From: CAVSRC01 sp963785065
Lineage (GTDB): Bacteria > Pseudomonadota > Alphaproteobacteria > Rhizobiales > Kaistiaceae
Direction of reading: 5' to 3'
Length of the DNA stretch: 64,000 nt
NCBI GenBank assembly: GCA_963785065.1
Contig: CAWATX010000001.1
Span: forward strand, 310,001-374,000
Shown in pieces: positions 55,892 through 64,000 of the stretch (position 1 is its first letter; each line of letters begins with the position of its first letter). The notes below the pieces were generated by a model. The model was not told the DNA's origin, did not search any database, and was given only the letters and a program-made list of their open reading frames with translations. A program made the position numbers and the translations under genes.

Positions 55892-56878
55892 ATGGAAAAG
55901 ATCAGCCTTTCCCTCTCCACCCTTTATTCGGACCTCACGCAACGGGTACATTCCCGTCCCATGCGCGCGGGTTCCGTTTTCACCATGACGGTGAAGGGAA
56001 CGAAATACGCCTATGTCAAACGCCTGGTCGGCAGGACCCGAAGGGACGACTATATCGGCCCGGTGGACGATCCCGAGACCAGGGCGGCCGTCGATCGGAT
56101 CCGAAGGCTCCAGAAAGACGCCCGCGAGGACCGCCAGACAATCCGGCTGCTCGTCAAGGCGGGCGTGCCCGCGCCGTCAGCCCAGCTTGGCAGGGTTCTA
56201 GACGCCCTTTCGGACGCAGGGGTCTTCGCGGACGCGACCCTGATCGGCACCGCGGCCTATCAGTGCTACGCGCCCCTCGTCGCACATGTGCTGCCGCGGC
56301 CGACACTGATGACCGGCGACGCCGATCTGGCGACCGCCCGGCTCGCCATCCCCGGCATCCCCAAGGACGAGACCTTCCTCGACGTGCTCCGGCGCGCCGA
56401 CCCGACCTTCGCGCCCATTCCCGCCCTGTCCGGCCCGAAGGCGCCATCGTCGGCCTTCCGCGCCGCCGACGGCTTCATGGTCGATCTCGTGACCCAGCAG
56501 CGCACGCGGCACGACACGAACCCGCTGCCGCTCAAGGGAGCCGGCGCCGGCGCGGCGCCGCTGCAGTTCATCCGCTGGCTCATCGCCGATCCGGTTCAGG
56601 CAGTCGTTCTGTTTGGCAGCGGCGTTGCCGTTACCGTCCCGCAGCCGGCGCATTTCGCGGTCCACAAGCTGATCCTTGCGCAGGAGCGCCGCGACGTCCC
56701 CAAGCGCCAGAAGGATTTGCTTCAGGCCCGCGCCCTGATCGAAGCCCTCGTCGAGGCCGATCCGTACGGCCTTGCAGATGCCGTCAAGGACGCTCGCAAT
56801 CGCGGCCGACGCGGCTGGGCCGCGAAGGTCGACCGATCGCTTGCAGAACTTGGTCTGAACCGCGAAGAGATTGGCTGA
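55892..56878 (+). CDS. GSU2403-type nucleotidyltransferase-fold protein
   Basis: A 328-residue soluble protein. KISLSLSTLYSDLTQRV and GSVFTMTVKGTKYAYVKRLVGRTRRDDYIGP open it; LIGTAAYQCYAPLVAHVLPRPTLMTGDADLA resembles the acidic nucleotidyltransferase core (TGDADLA as the DxD site), and VPQPAHFAVHKLILAQERR is the conserved end of the NTP_transf_8 (PF12281) family. Members are found in variable regions and resemble antitoxin- or DNA-associated nucleotidyltransferases; their reaction is unknown. There is no toxin-like partner gene. The four-repeat operator upstream suggests tight autoregulation. It converges with pbpC, 8 bp away. Confidence 0.7.
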   Translation: MEKISLSLSTLYSDLTQRVHSRPMRAGSVFTMTVKGTKYAYVKRLVGRTRRDDYIGPVDDPETRAAVDRIRRLQKDAREDRQTIRLLVKAGVPAPSAQLGRVLDALSDAGVFADATLIGTAAYQCYAPLVAHVLPRPTLMTGDADLATARLAIPGIPKDETFLDVLRRADPTFAPIPALSGPKAPSSAFRAADGFMVDLVTQQRTRHDTNPLPLKGAGAGAAPLQFIRWLIADPVQAVVLFGSGVAVTVPQPAHFAVHKLILAQERRDVPKRQKDLLQARALIEALVEADPYGLADAVKDARNRGRRGWAAKVDRSLAELGLNREEIG

Positions 56879-56886
56879 CCTGCCCC

Positions 56887-59091
56887 CTACTCCACCCTGA
56901 CCGTCACCCGGTCGGACTTGCCGTCGCGGTCGACCACCGAGAGGGTAACGAAACCCGGGCCATCCGGCTTCCACGTCTCGGAGCGGGCAAAGGGCGTGCG
57001 GGCGATCGGGTTGCCATTGACGAACCAGGTGAAGGGCGGCGCGCCGTTCCTCACCTTGATCACCAGCGGCGACGGGTCGCCGGCGGCAATGCCGAGATCG
57101 ACGGCGACGCCGTCGCGCGGATAGGCGATCTCGGGATCGTCCTTTTTCTGTTCGAACGTCGCCTGGCCGGGATCGCGGAACCGGCGGAGCGGCGCCGGCA
57201 GCGCCGCGGTGGAGGAAACCGTGAGCACGCCCGGCGGCGCCCGCCTCAGCGCCACGCGCTTGGCCCCGATGCGGTCGAAGGCTTCGAACAGGATGGGCGC
57301 GGCGCTGACATAGCCGGAGAGGCCCGGCACCGGCGTGCCGTCCGGCCGGCCAACCCAGACGCCGACCACACGGGCGCCGTCGAAGCCGATCGCCCAGGCG
57401 TCGCGATAGCCGTAGGAGGTGCCGGTCTTGTAGGCGACGCGGCCGGGCGAGCCGTTCAGCGGCGGCGGCACACCCTCGAGGATGTCAGAGACATACCAGG
57501 CGGCGCTCGGCGAAAGCACCGGCGCGCCGGAGAGCGCATCGGGCGTATCGCCGACGCCGTCGTTGAGCGCAACCGCGGTGCCGCCGCGGGCGATCGCCGC
57601 ATAGAGCGAGACGAGGTCGCGGAGCGTCACGCCGACGCCGCCGAGGCCGATGGCCAGACCCGGCGCCGACTGGTCGGGAAGCTGGGCGTTGACCGCGGCG
57701 CGCTTCAGCCGCGCCACCAGCCGCGCCGGGCCGACGGCATTGAGCGCCACGATGGCCGGCACGTTGAGCAATTCCTGCAGCGCCTCGCGTACGGTCACCG
57801 TGCCGCGATGGAAGCCGTCGAAGTTCGACGGCACGTAGCCGTTGAAGCCGGTGGGCTTGTCCTCGATCAGCGTCTCGGGGACGGCCAGCCCCTGCTCGAA
57901 GGCGAGACCGTAGATCAGCGGCTTCAGGGTCGAGCCCGGCGAGCGGATGGCGCCGGTCATGTCGACATGGCCGTCGCGCTGATCGTCGAAGAGGCCGGCC
58001 GAGCCGACCGAGGCGAGGATGTCGCCGCTGGCTTCGTCGGCGACGAGAATGGCCATGGAAAGCTTGGGCCCCAGCCCGGTGACGCGGTCGGCGGCAAGCT
58101 TCTCCAGCGCGGCCTGCAGGTCGCGGTCGATGGTGAGGCGATGGACGGGCTCGTCCGGCGCCGCTGCCACCGCCTGCAGCGCCAGATGCGGGGCGAGCAG
58201 CGGGAAGGGCTTGCGCGCCCCCGGCACACGCTCGCTGAGCGCGGCGTGAGCGGCGTCAGGATCGATGACGCCTTCGGCGATGAGGCGGTCGAGCACGCGA
58301 TTGCGCGCCGCCCGCGCCGCATCACGATCGCGGTCGGGCCGACGCGCCTCGGGCGACTGCGGCAGGGCAACCAGCAGTGCCGCCTCGGCCGTGGTCAGCC
58401 GCTTCGGTTCCTTGCCGAAATAGGCCAGCGTTGCGGCACGCACGCCCTCGATATTGCCGCCGTAGGGGGCGAGCAGCAGATAGAGGTTGAGGATCTCGTC
58501 CTTGCTGAAGCGCGTTTCCAGCTTCTCGGCGAGCGCGATCTGGCGCAGCTTACCCATCACCGAGCGGGTGCTGTCGCCGTCGATCAGGCGGGCCACCTGC
58601 ATGGTGAGCGTCGAGCCGCCCGACACGATATGGCCGCCAGCGAGCACGAACTGGCCGGCGGCGCGCACCAGTGCCAGCGGATCGACGCCGCCGTGCTCGT
58701 AGAAGTGCTGATCCTCATAGCCGATCAGCATTTTCAGGAATTTCGGATCGACGTCGTCCTTGGTAACCGGCAGGCGCCAGCGCCCGTCGGCGATGGTGAA
58801 GGGACGCAGCAGCTTGCCGTCGCGATCGACGACGATGGGCGAGGTGGCGATGGCTTTGGGATCGGGCAGCGGCGGCAGGGAGGCTTCGATCCCGTTCCAG
58901 ACGATCGTACCGCCAACGCCTGCGGCAACGACGCCGACTGCAACGACCGCCGCGGCGATCAGGGCGAAGCGACGAAACCGACGTTTGCGTCGCGTCGCAG
59001 GGAGGGGGGTATGCGTCGAAGCCTCGCCGTCACCCCCCTCTGGCTCCCCCGCAAGGGGGGAGAGGGAGCCTGTGGCACGGTCGTCGTTCAT
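56887..59091 (-). CDS. pbpC: penicillin-binding protein 1C
   Basis: A 734-residue bifunctional peptidoglycan synthase. It has a short cytoplasmic tail (1-41), membrane anchor (42-62), a glycosyltransferase domain (Glu126 in GYEDQHFYEHGGVDP), a transpeptidase domain (SxxK = S387-T-L-K390; KTG = 555-557), and a C-terminal BiPBP_C domain (FTWFVNGNPIARTPF). The SxN motif reads L441-L-N, a Ser to Leu change in the second active-site motif. Residues about 8-22 (SLSPLAGEPEGG) come from a C/G-rich palindromic repeat in frame. The start was set at MNDDRATG. It follows the alpha-2-macroglobulin gene, a known functional pair. Confidence 0.92.
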   Translation of the reverse strand: MNDDRATGSLSPLAGEPEGGDGEASTHTPLPATRRKRRFRRFALIAAAVVAVGVVAAGVGGTIVWNGIEASLPPLPDPKAIATSPIVVDRDGKLLRPFTIADGRWRLPVTKDDVDPKFLKMLIGYEDQHFYEHGGVDPLALVRAAGQFVLAGGHIVSGGSTLTMQVARLIDGDSTRSVMGKLRQIALAEKLETRFSKDEILNLYLLLAPYGGNIEGVRAATLAYFGKEPKRLTTAEAALLVALPQSPEARRPDRDRDAARAARNRVLDRLIAEGVIDPDAAHAALSERVPGARKPFPLLAPHLALQAVAAAPDEPVHRLTIDRDLQAALEKLAADRVTGLGPKLSMAILVADEASGDILASVGSAGLFDDQRDGHVDMTGAIRSPGSTLKPLIYGLAFEQGLAVPETLIEDKPTGFNGYVPSNFDGFHRGTVTVREALQELLNVPAIVALNAVGPARLVARLKRAAVNAQLPDQSAPGLAIGLGGVGVTLRDLVSLYAAIARGGTAVALNDGVGDTPDALSGAPVLSPSAAWYVSDILEGVPPPLNGSPGRVAYKTGTSYGYRDAWAIGFDGARVVGVWVGRPDGTPVPGLSGYVSAAPILFEAFDRIGAKRVALRRAPPGVLTVSSTAALPAPLRRFRDPGQATFEQKKDDPEIAYPRDGVAVDLGIAAGDPSPLVIKVRNGAPPFTWFVNGNPIARTPFARSETWKPDGPGFVTLSVVDRDGKSDRVTVRVE
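59044..59062. repeat. C/G-rich hairpin inside the pbpC 5' end
   Basis: CTCCCCC-gcaag-GGGGGAG lies in the first 20 codons of pbpC. It resembles the intergenic hairpin after edd (29290-29311) and reads as part of SPLAGEPEG, so a repeat element appears to have been absorbed into the cytoplasmic tail. Confidence 0.55.
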
Positions 59092-59110
59092 CGCCCACTC
59101 CACGCCAGGC

Positions 59111-59203
59111 CAAGGTGCCCGCGAAGGCGGGCACCTTGTAGCCACCGTCGGTGCGATGATCGCTGACGCCCGTGATGACTGGGTCCCCGCTTTCGCGGGG
59201 ACC
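59111..59203. repeat. two intergenic palindromic repeats between the alpha-2-macroglobulin gene and pbpC
   Basis: CAAGGTGCCCGC-GAAG-GCGGGCACCTTG (59111-59138) is a perfect 12-bp hairpin. GGTCCCCGC-TTTC-GCGGGGACC (59182-59203) is a perfect 9-bp hairpin in the wording GACTGGGTCCCCGCTTTCGC common in alphaproteobacterial intergenic repeats (translating as PAKAGTQ). They fill most of the 153-bp gap. They may act as transcript ends or be inert repeats. Confidence 0.75.
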
Positions 59204-59244
59204 ACAGGGCAATTGGACGCTGGTATGCCGTGCCCATCGCGGAC

Positions 59245-62200
59245 CTACCGCGTCGGGCCGACCACCTCGACGGTGCCGGCGGCGGTGCGGGCGTTGAACT
59301 CCGGACGGTACATGTCCTCCACCGTCGCCGCCGGATAGGCGAAGGTGCCCGGCGAAACGGCGCGCACCGAATAGGCGACCGTATATTGCGTCTGGCCGCC
59401 ATCCTTGCGGTTGATGGCCGCGACGAAGCGGTCGGTCTGCGCCTCGGTGTGATCGACCTTGTCGACATCGAGCCAGTCGAGACTCACCGTCGAGCCCGAA
59501 GCCGAGATGTCCGGATTCTCGATCTCGAAGCCCGCCGGGATCTGGTCGACGACCAGCAGCCGGCCACCGGCATCGTGCTCGGCGGTGACCGTGAGCGCCA
59601 CGACGAGGCGGTCGTTCTGGCCGACGGTGGAGATGTCGGCCGGCTTGCCGTCCGGCGTGTAGACGGCGCGCTCGATCTTATAGCCGTTGCCGCCGGCTGG
59701 ATCGGGCGTGAGCGGCACGCCGGTCGCCGAGACCACCGCATCGAGCGGCTGATCGCCGAGATTGGTGATTGCCACCGGCTTCGCCGCCAGCCCCTCGCCG
59801 GTATAGCGGCGGAAGAGCGGGGCGGCGATATGCTCGCCGTCGATGGAGAATTCGGTCTTGGCCGAATCCTTTATGAGCGCGGCGGCGGCAAGCAGCATCC
59901 AGGACTCTTCCTGGGTGCTGGTGTAGCGCGCGTTGCGCTCCATCGCGGCGATCCTCAGCGCCAGGCTGTGCAGGTCGACCGAGCCGACCTGCGTCTCCGC
60001 GGCAAGGGTCAGCACGGCGGCGCCGTCGCGCAGCGCCGTGCCGTAGTCGCTGCGCCAGCCCTTCTTGGCGTCCTCGCGGTCGAGATCGGCCATGGCCGAG
60101 GCGAAGGCACGCTGGGCACGAACACCATCGCCGTAGAGCGCCATGGCCGCGCCAAGCTGGGCCTTGGCGAGCGGCGTCGCGAAGGAATCGAGCTTGGAGT
60201 CGGTGTAGTAGCGCAGGTCGCCGATCGCCGCCCGGCCGGCGCGTGCCAGCACGTAGAGCGCATAGGCGATGTCCTCGCCGCCCGATTCGAAGTCGCTGGC
60301 ATAGGCGACGCCGTTGGCGAGATTGTCGAGCGCGATGGTGCGTGCCACATCCGGCACTTCGTAGCCCTTCTCGGCCGCACGGGTGAGGAAATCGGTGACA
60401 TAGGAATCGAGCCACAGGTCGCCACCGGCGTCATAGGGTCCCCACAGGCCGAATGCGCCCGAGGCCGCCTGATCGGCAAGCACGCCGCCGATCGCCTTCT
60501 GCACGCGCTTCCTGATCTCGGTGTCGGCGGCGATGCCGACCGAGGCAGCGACGTCGTCAAGATAGACCAGCGGCATGGCGCGGCTGGTCAGCTGCTCGAC
60601 GCAGCCATAGGGATAGCGGTCGAGCGCCGCCAGGATGCCGGCGACATCGAGCGGTCCGGCGCCGCCGAGCGACACCGCCACCGAGGCGGTGCCCGGCACG
60701 AAGGCGCTGGTCAGCGCACCATCGACGGTGAGCGTGCCACCGGCCGCCACCGAGATGACGCTGCGGCGGGTGACCGGCGAACCGGCCGGGCGGACTCCGA
60801 GCATGAGACTGGTCGGCCAGTCTTCGCCTGTCGGTGCCTTGAGATCGATCGCCACGTCGAAATCGCCGATCGCCTTGGCGTCGAGCGGGATGACGAAGGA
60901 GACGCGCTGCTTCTCGGCGAGCGTCACCGTCTTCTCGGCGTCTTCGGCCGGGAAGTCGATGCCCTTGCCGGTCGCGACCGACAGCTTGTAGTCGCCGGCG
61001 GCGCCGGAGACGTTGTTGATCTCGACCAGCAGGCGCGACGAATCGCCGATCGCCAGGAAGCGCGGGATCGACGCCGTCACCACCACCGGATCGCGGACGA
61101 AGACGTCCTTGCTGAAGTGGCCGACGCCGTCCTTCGACCAGGCCATGGCCATGACCCGCACCGAGCCGTTGAAGTCGGGCAGGTTGAAGGTGACCGACGC
61201 CTTGCCGCTATCGTCGACCTTGAGGATGCCGGAATAGAAGGCGAGCAGCTTCTGGGTCGGGGGTGGCGCCTTCAGCCGCGCGATGCCGCCGTCGCCGCCG
61301 GAGCGCACCACGCCGGGCACACCTTGCGTGCGGTCGATCAGGAGGCCGTAGATGTCGCGGATCTCCATGCCCAGCTTGCGCTGGCCGAAATACCAGTCGT
61401 CCGGCGCCGGCGCCTGGAAACTGGTGAGGTTGAGGATGCCGACATCGACCGCAGCGACGGTGACATAGGCTTCCTCGCCCGGCTTGAGATTGCCGATGGA
61501 GACCGGAATCGTCATCGGTCCACGTGGGCGCATCTCGTCGGGCAGGTCGGCGGTGACCTTCAGATCGCGGTCGCCGGGATCGACCTTGGCCCATGTCAGG
61601 CCAAGGGCGCGCGCCGGCATGCGCTTGGCGGCGATGTCCATGGGCCGATAGAGCGTCGCGGTCACATAGGCGCCGGGGCCCCACTTGTCGGTGACCGGCA
61701 AATCGACGGTGGTGCCGCCTTCCGGCACGTCCACCGCCTTCATGGTGATCAGGCGGTCGTCGATGACGCTGATCAGCGCGATGCCGGGGAAGCGCGGATC
61801 GAGCCTGAGCTTGGCCGTATCGCCGATGCGATAAGCGGGCTTGTCGAGCGCCACCTGCAGCGTATCGGGCGTATCGGAGGAGGAGACCGCACGATACCAG
61901 CCGGAATAGAACTCGACGCTGGTGGCGGCCGGGTTGTCGCCGTCGTCCTCGACGGTCAAGCGATAGCGGCCCCAGTCGGTCTGCGCTTCGATGGCGCTCG
62001 GCTGGTCCTTGGTGAAATCGACCGTGCCGCCGGCGACGCGCGAGGCGTTGGTGACCAGCTCATAGGTCCAGCGGCCGTCGGAGCGATACCACTGATAGTC
62101 GCTCTCGATGCGCTCCAGCTTCCATTTGAGGCCGGCCTTGGCCATGCGCGTGCCGTCGGGAGCGGTGAGGATCGCCTGGAAGCGGGCATTCGCCCCTTCG

Positions 62201-64000
62201 TCGAGATCGCCGGAGAAAAGCGGCTTGATGCCGATCATCGGCGATGCCGGCTGGATCGGCCGTTCGAGCGTGCGTTCCACCGCGCGACCATTGGTATCGG
62301 TGACGCGAATGATCATGTTGGCGACGAGCGGATGGGTGGTGACCGGCAGCTCGGGCAGCGAGACGTCGAAGCTCACCTTGCCGTTCTCGTCGGTCGACGC
62401 ATCGATCTCCAGCGGCTGACGCGAAGTATCGATCGATTCCTCCTTCAGCCCGAAGGTATAGCCGGGGAAGGCGGCGAGGCTGTCCGTCGCCTTGACGTCG
62501 ACGTCGCCGTCGATGGGCAGGTCCGGCGCCGGAGCGCCGTAGAGATAGCGCGCCGAGAGATCGATAGTCGCCGGCTCGTCGGCCTTCAGGGCCTTCGCAT
62601 CGGTGTTGAGGTCGACCGCCAGGCGCTCGGGCTCGAAGTCTTCCACCAGGACCGAGGTCTCGGCGACCGCCGAACCTTTCGGGTCGGCATAGAGCTGGAC
62701 CGTCCACGAGCCGCGCATGGCGTCGGCCGCAAGGACCACGTCATCGGAATAGCCGCCGAGGCCGCCGTCGCGCAGCGTCTTGCGCAGGTACTCGACGCCG
62801 TCCGGCCGCTGGACGACCAGGGTCATGGGCAGGTCGGCGACGGCGTCGGCGCGCGCGTCGCGCACCAGCGCGGTGAGATGGATCACCTCGCCCGGCCGGT
62901 AGATGCCGCGCTCCGGCGTCAGGAAGACATCGAGCGCATCGGGCGCCGCGCGCCCGGCAACGCCGCGGTCGGTCAGGTCGAAGGCGGCGCGGGTGAGGTC
63001 GAGGAAGGCGTAGTCGCTGTCGGTCTCGGCAACGACCAGCTGCGGCGCCATGCCGCCGCTGCCGCGCGCCAGACCCGGGTCGAAGCGGGCATAGCCGGCA
63101 TCGTCGGTGACGGCGCTGCCGAGAATGTCGTTGTTGACCGCGACCAGGCGCAGCTTGACGCCGGCGACCGGCTTGGCGGTCGACAGCGAGCGGACGATGG
63201 CGTGGATGCCGTCATGGCCGGAGAGCGCAGTGAGGCCGAGGTCGGAGACGATGAACCACTGGGTGGCGAGCGTGCCCCACTGGTCGGGGTCGTCGGTCGA
63301 TGGCTGCGCGGTGATGACATAGGCGCCAGGCTGCATCTTCGGCACGGCATCGGCGATGGGGATCGCCGTCACCATGGTCTGGTTCATCTTGGACGAGATG
63401 TCGATCTCGCCCTGCCAGACCTTCTCGCCGGTCTCGTCGGCGATGGTCCGGGCGGTATAGGTCGCCAGTCCCGACAGGAAGCGGCCGTCGCGGATCGCCT
63501 GGACGATGCCGCGGTCGCCGATCCGGTAGATCGTCGCCCGCGCCTTGTCGGTGTTGACCGAGCTCAACGGAATCGTGGCGCCGGGGCCGGCGGGCAGCAC
63601 ATAGGCGTTGCCGGCGAAGCCGACCCAGGGGGCGCGATCGCGGACATAGACGCTGAGTTCGACGGGATGGTCGAGCGTTTCGCCGTCGGCGGCCGGCAGG
63701 CCGGCGCGCACGCGGATGATGTAACGGCTGCCGTGGGTGACGCCGCCGATGCAGATCTGGCTCTGCTGCGGCTCGACGGCGAGCCCCTCGCCGCCCTCCA
63801 CCGTGACGAAATCGGCAAGGTCGGGCCGCGACACGGCGAGCTTGTCGGAGAAGACGATGCAGATCTGCGGGGCGGCGCTATCGGCCTGGACGTCGTGCGA
63901 GACGATGCGGAAGCCGTGCTCGGCGACGAGCTTGTCATAGGCGTCGCGCACGCTGCCGATCTCGGCGAGCGCCAGGCTGGCGCGATAGGTGCGGATCGCC
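59245..64000 (-). CDS. alpha-2-macroglobulin family protein (YfhM type), 5' end beyond the window
   Basis: At least 1585 residues are visible; the frame stays open to the window edge, so the signal/lipoprotein N-terminus is missing. MG domains fill the first two thirds (RGIYRPGEVIHLTALVRD is the conserved MG3/MG4 stretch; FEPERLAVDLNTDA follows). The thioester motif CVEQ (60592-60603, in YPYGCVEQLTSRAMPL) is present, so the protein should trap proteases covalently. The C-terminal receptor-like domain ends with FNARTAAGTVEVVGPTR. Bacterial members sit in the periplasm and are encoded beside pbpC, where they are thought to guard the cell wall after breach of the outer membrane. Confidence 0.93.
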   Translation of the reverse strand, partial: AIRTYRASLALAEIGSVRDAYDKLVAEHGFRIVSHDVQADSAAPQICIVFSDKLAVSRPDLADFVTVEGGEGLAVEPQQSQICIGGVTHGSRYIIRVRAGLPAADGETLDHPVELSVYVRDRAPWVGFAGNAYVLPAGPGATIPLSSVNTDKARATIYRIGDRGIVQAIRDGRFLSGLATYTARTIADETGEKVWQGEIDISSKMNQTMVTAIPIADAVPKMQPGAYVITAQPSTDDPDQWGTLATQWFIVSDLGLTALSGHDGIHAIVRSLSTAKPVAGVKLRLVAVNNDILGSAVTDDAGYARFDPGLARGSGGMAPQLVVAETDSDYAFLDLTRAAFDLTDRGVAGRAAPDALDVFLTPERGIYRPGEVIHLTALVRDARADAVADLPMTLVVQRPDGVEYLRKTLRDGGLGGYSDDVVLAADAMRGSWTVQLYADPKGSAVAETSVLVEDFEPERLAVDLNTDAKALKADEPATIDLSARYLYGAPAPDLPIDGDVDVKATDSLAAFPGYTFGLKEESIDTSRQPLEIDASTDENGKVSFDVSLPELPVTTHPLVANMIIRVTDTNGRAVERTLERPIQPASPMIGIKPLFSGDLDEGANARFQAILTAPDGTRMAKAGLKWKLERIESDYQWYRSDGRWTYELVTNASRVAGGTVDFTKDQPSAIEAQTDWGRYRLTVEDDGDNPAATSVEFYSGWYRAVSSSDTPDTLQVALDKPAYRIGDTAKLRLDPRFPGIALISVIDDRLITMKAVDVPEGGTTVDLPVTDKWGPGAYVTATLYRPMDIAAKRMPARALGLTWAKVDPGDRDLKVTADLPDEMRPRGPMTIPVSIGNLKPGEEAYVTVAAVDVGILNLTSFQAPAPDDWYFGQRKLGMEIRDIYGLLIDRTQGVPGVVRSGGDGGIARLKAPPPTQKLLAFYSGILKVDDSGKASVTFNLPDFNGSVRVMAMAWSKDGVGHFSKDVFVRDPVVVTASIPRFLAIGDSSRLLVEINNVSGAAGDYKLSVATGKGIDFPAEDAEKTVTLAEKQRVSFVIPLDAKAIGDFDVAIDLKAPTGEDWPTSLMLGVRPAGSPVTRRSVISVAAGGTLTVDGALTSAFVPGTASVAVSLGGAGPLDVAGILAALDRYPYGCVEQLTSRAMPLVYLDDVAASVGIAADTEIRKRVQKAIGGVLADQAASGAFGLWGPYDAGGDLWLDSYVTDFLTRAAEKGYEVPDVARTIALDNLANGVAYASDFESGGEDIAYALYVLARAGRAAIGDLRYYTDSKLDSFATPLAKAQLGAAMALYGDGVRAQRAFASAMADLDREDAKKGWRSDYGTALRDGAAVLTLAAETQVGSVDLHSLALRIAAMERNARYTSTQEESWMLLAAAALIKDSAKTEFSIDGEHIAAPLFRRYTGEGLAAKPVAITNLGDQPLDAVVSATGVPLTPDPAGGNGYKIERAVYTPDGKPADISTVGQNDRLVVALTVTAEHDAGGRLLVVDQIPAGFEIENPDISASGSTVSLDWLDVDKVDHTEAQTDRFVAAINRKDGGQTQYTVAYSVRAVSPGTFAYPAATVEDMYRPEFNARTAAGTVEVVGPTR

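Noticed and set aside
56887..59205. pbpC start at 59205 giving a MVPAKAGTQ N-terminus
   Set aside because: That sequence is a translated intergenic palindromic repeat; the start MNDDRATG at 59091 leaves a normal short cytoplasmic tail.

Overview
The window looks like chromosomal DNA of a high-GC alphaproteobacterium of the Hyphomicrobiales (Rhizobiales). The evidence is the gene set: an AglEFGK-type sugar ABC system under a LacI regulator, a UrtABCDE urea importer, an Entner-Doudoroff zwf/edd pair, the compact sulfur cluster cysG-DUF2849-cysI-cysH-DUF934, PotFGHI with glutamine-synthetase-like PuuA, and short palindromic intergenic repeats of the kind common in that order. The genus is not identifiable from this. 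No rRNA, tRNA, insertion sequence, phage or CRISPR array was seen.

Layout. 1-525: tail of an unknown gene and a periplasmic metal-sensor-like protein. 0.5-9.1 kb: polyamine uptake (potFGHI, minus strand), divergent from a puuA / ornithine-cyclodeaminase-like / cupin / puuB catabolic run. 9.2-12.2 kb: a gammaproteobacterial-type lysA and a DHA2 drug exporter. 12.4-18.2 kb: cecR-ybhGFSR, a TetR-controlled ABC-2 efflux operon with a clear promoter/operator. 18.3-21.4 kb: c-type cytochrome, EnvZ/OmpR-like two-component pair and a small secreted protein. 21.6-24.6 kb: MATE exporter and a proline-rich secreted protein with an MliC-like end. 24.7-29.2 kb: SMP-30 lactonase-like protein, divergent from zwf and edd. 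29.4-35.9 kb: DUF4386 protein, TauE/SafE exporter and the sulfate/sulfite assimilation operon, which is peppered with a 29-bp palindromic repeat. 36.2-44.5 kb: sugar ABC importer, LacI regulator, dgoK, dgoA and a YpeA-like acetyltransferase. 44.5-45.4 kb: an Ivy-type lysozyme inhibitor and a SnoaL-like protein. 45.4-55.8 kb: urtABCDE, divergent from a giant membrane hybrid kinase and its LuxR-type response regulator. 55.9-56.9 kb: an orphan nucleotidyltransferase-fold gene behind an array of operator-like repeats. 56.9-64.0 kb: pbpC and an alpha-2-macroglobulin gene that runs off the window.

The most interesting element is the urea-importer locus. The divergently transcribed sensor (51527-54877) joins a complete NCS1-type (nucleobase/hydantoin/allantoin) transporter domain, an eight-cysteine probable zinc module, two more membrane helices, a histidine kinase and a receiver. 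It overlaps a NarL/LuxR-type response regulator. The shared intergenic region holds a sigma-54-like -24/-12 element facing urtA and a dyad that could be the regulator's site. This reads as a transporter-derived sensor (transceptor) for a nitrogen compound that controls urea uptake.

Other themes are envelope and host defence (Ivy, MliC-like protein, PbpC plus alpha-2-macroglobulin) and repeat elements that have entered coding sequence in frame (cysG, the DUF2849 gene, pbpC). The three binding-protein genes potF, aglE and urtA each precede a stem-loop before the next transporter gene, which suggests they are expressed more strongly than their permeases.
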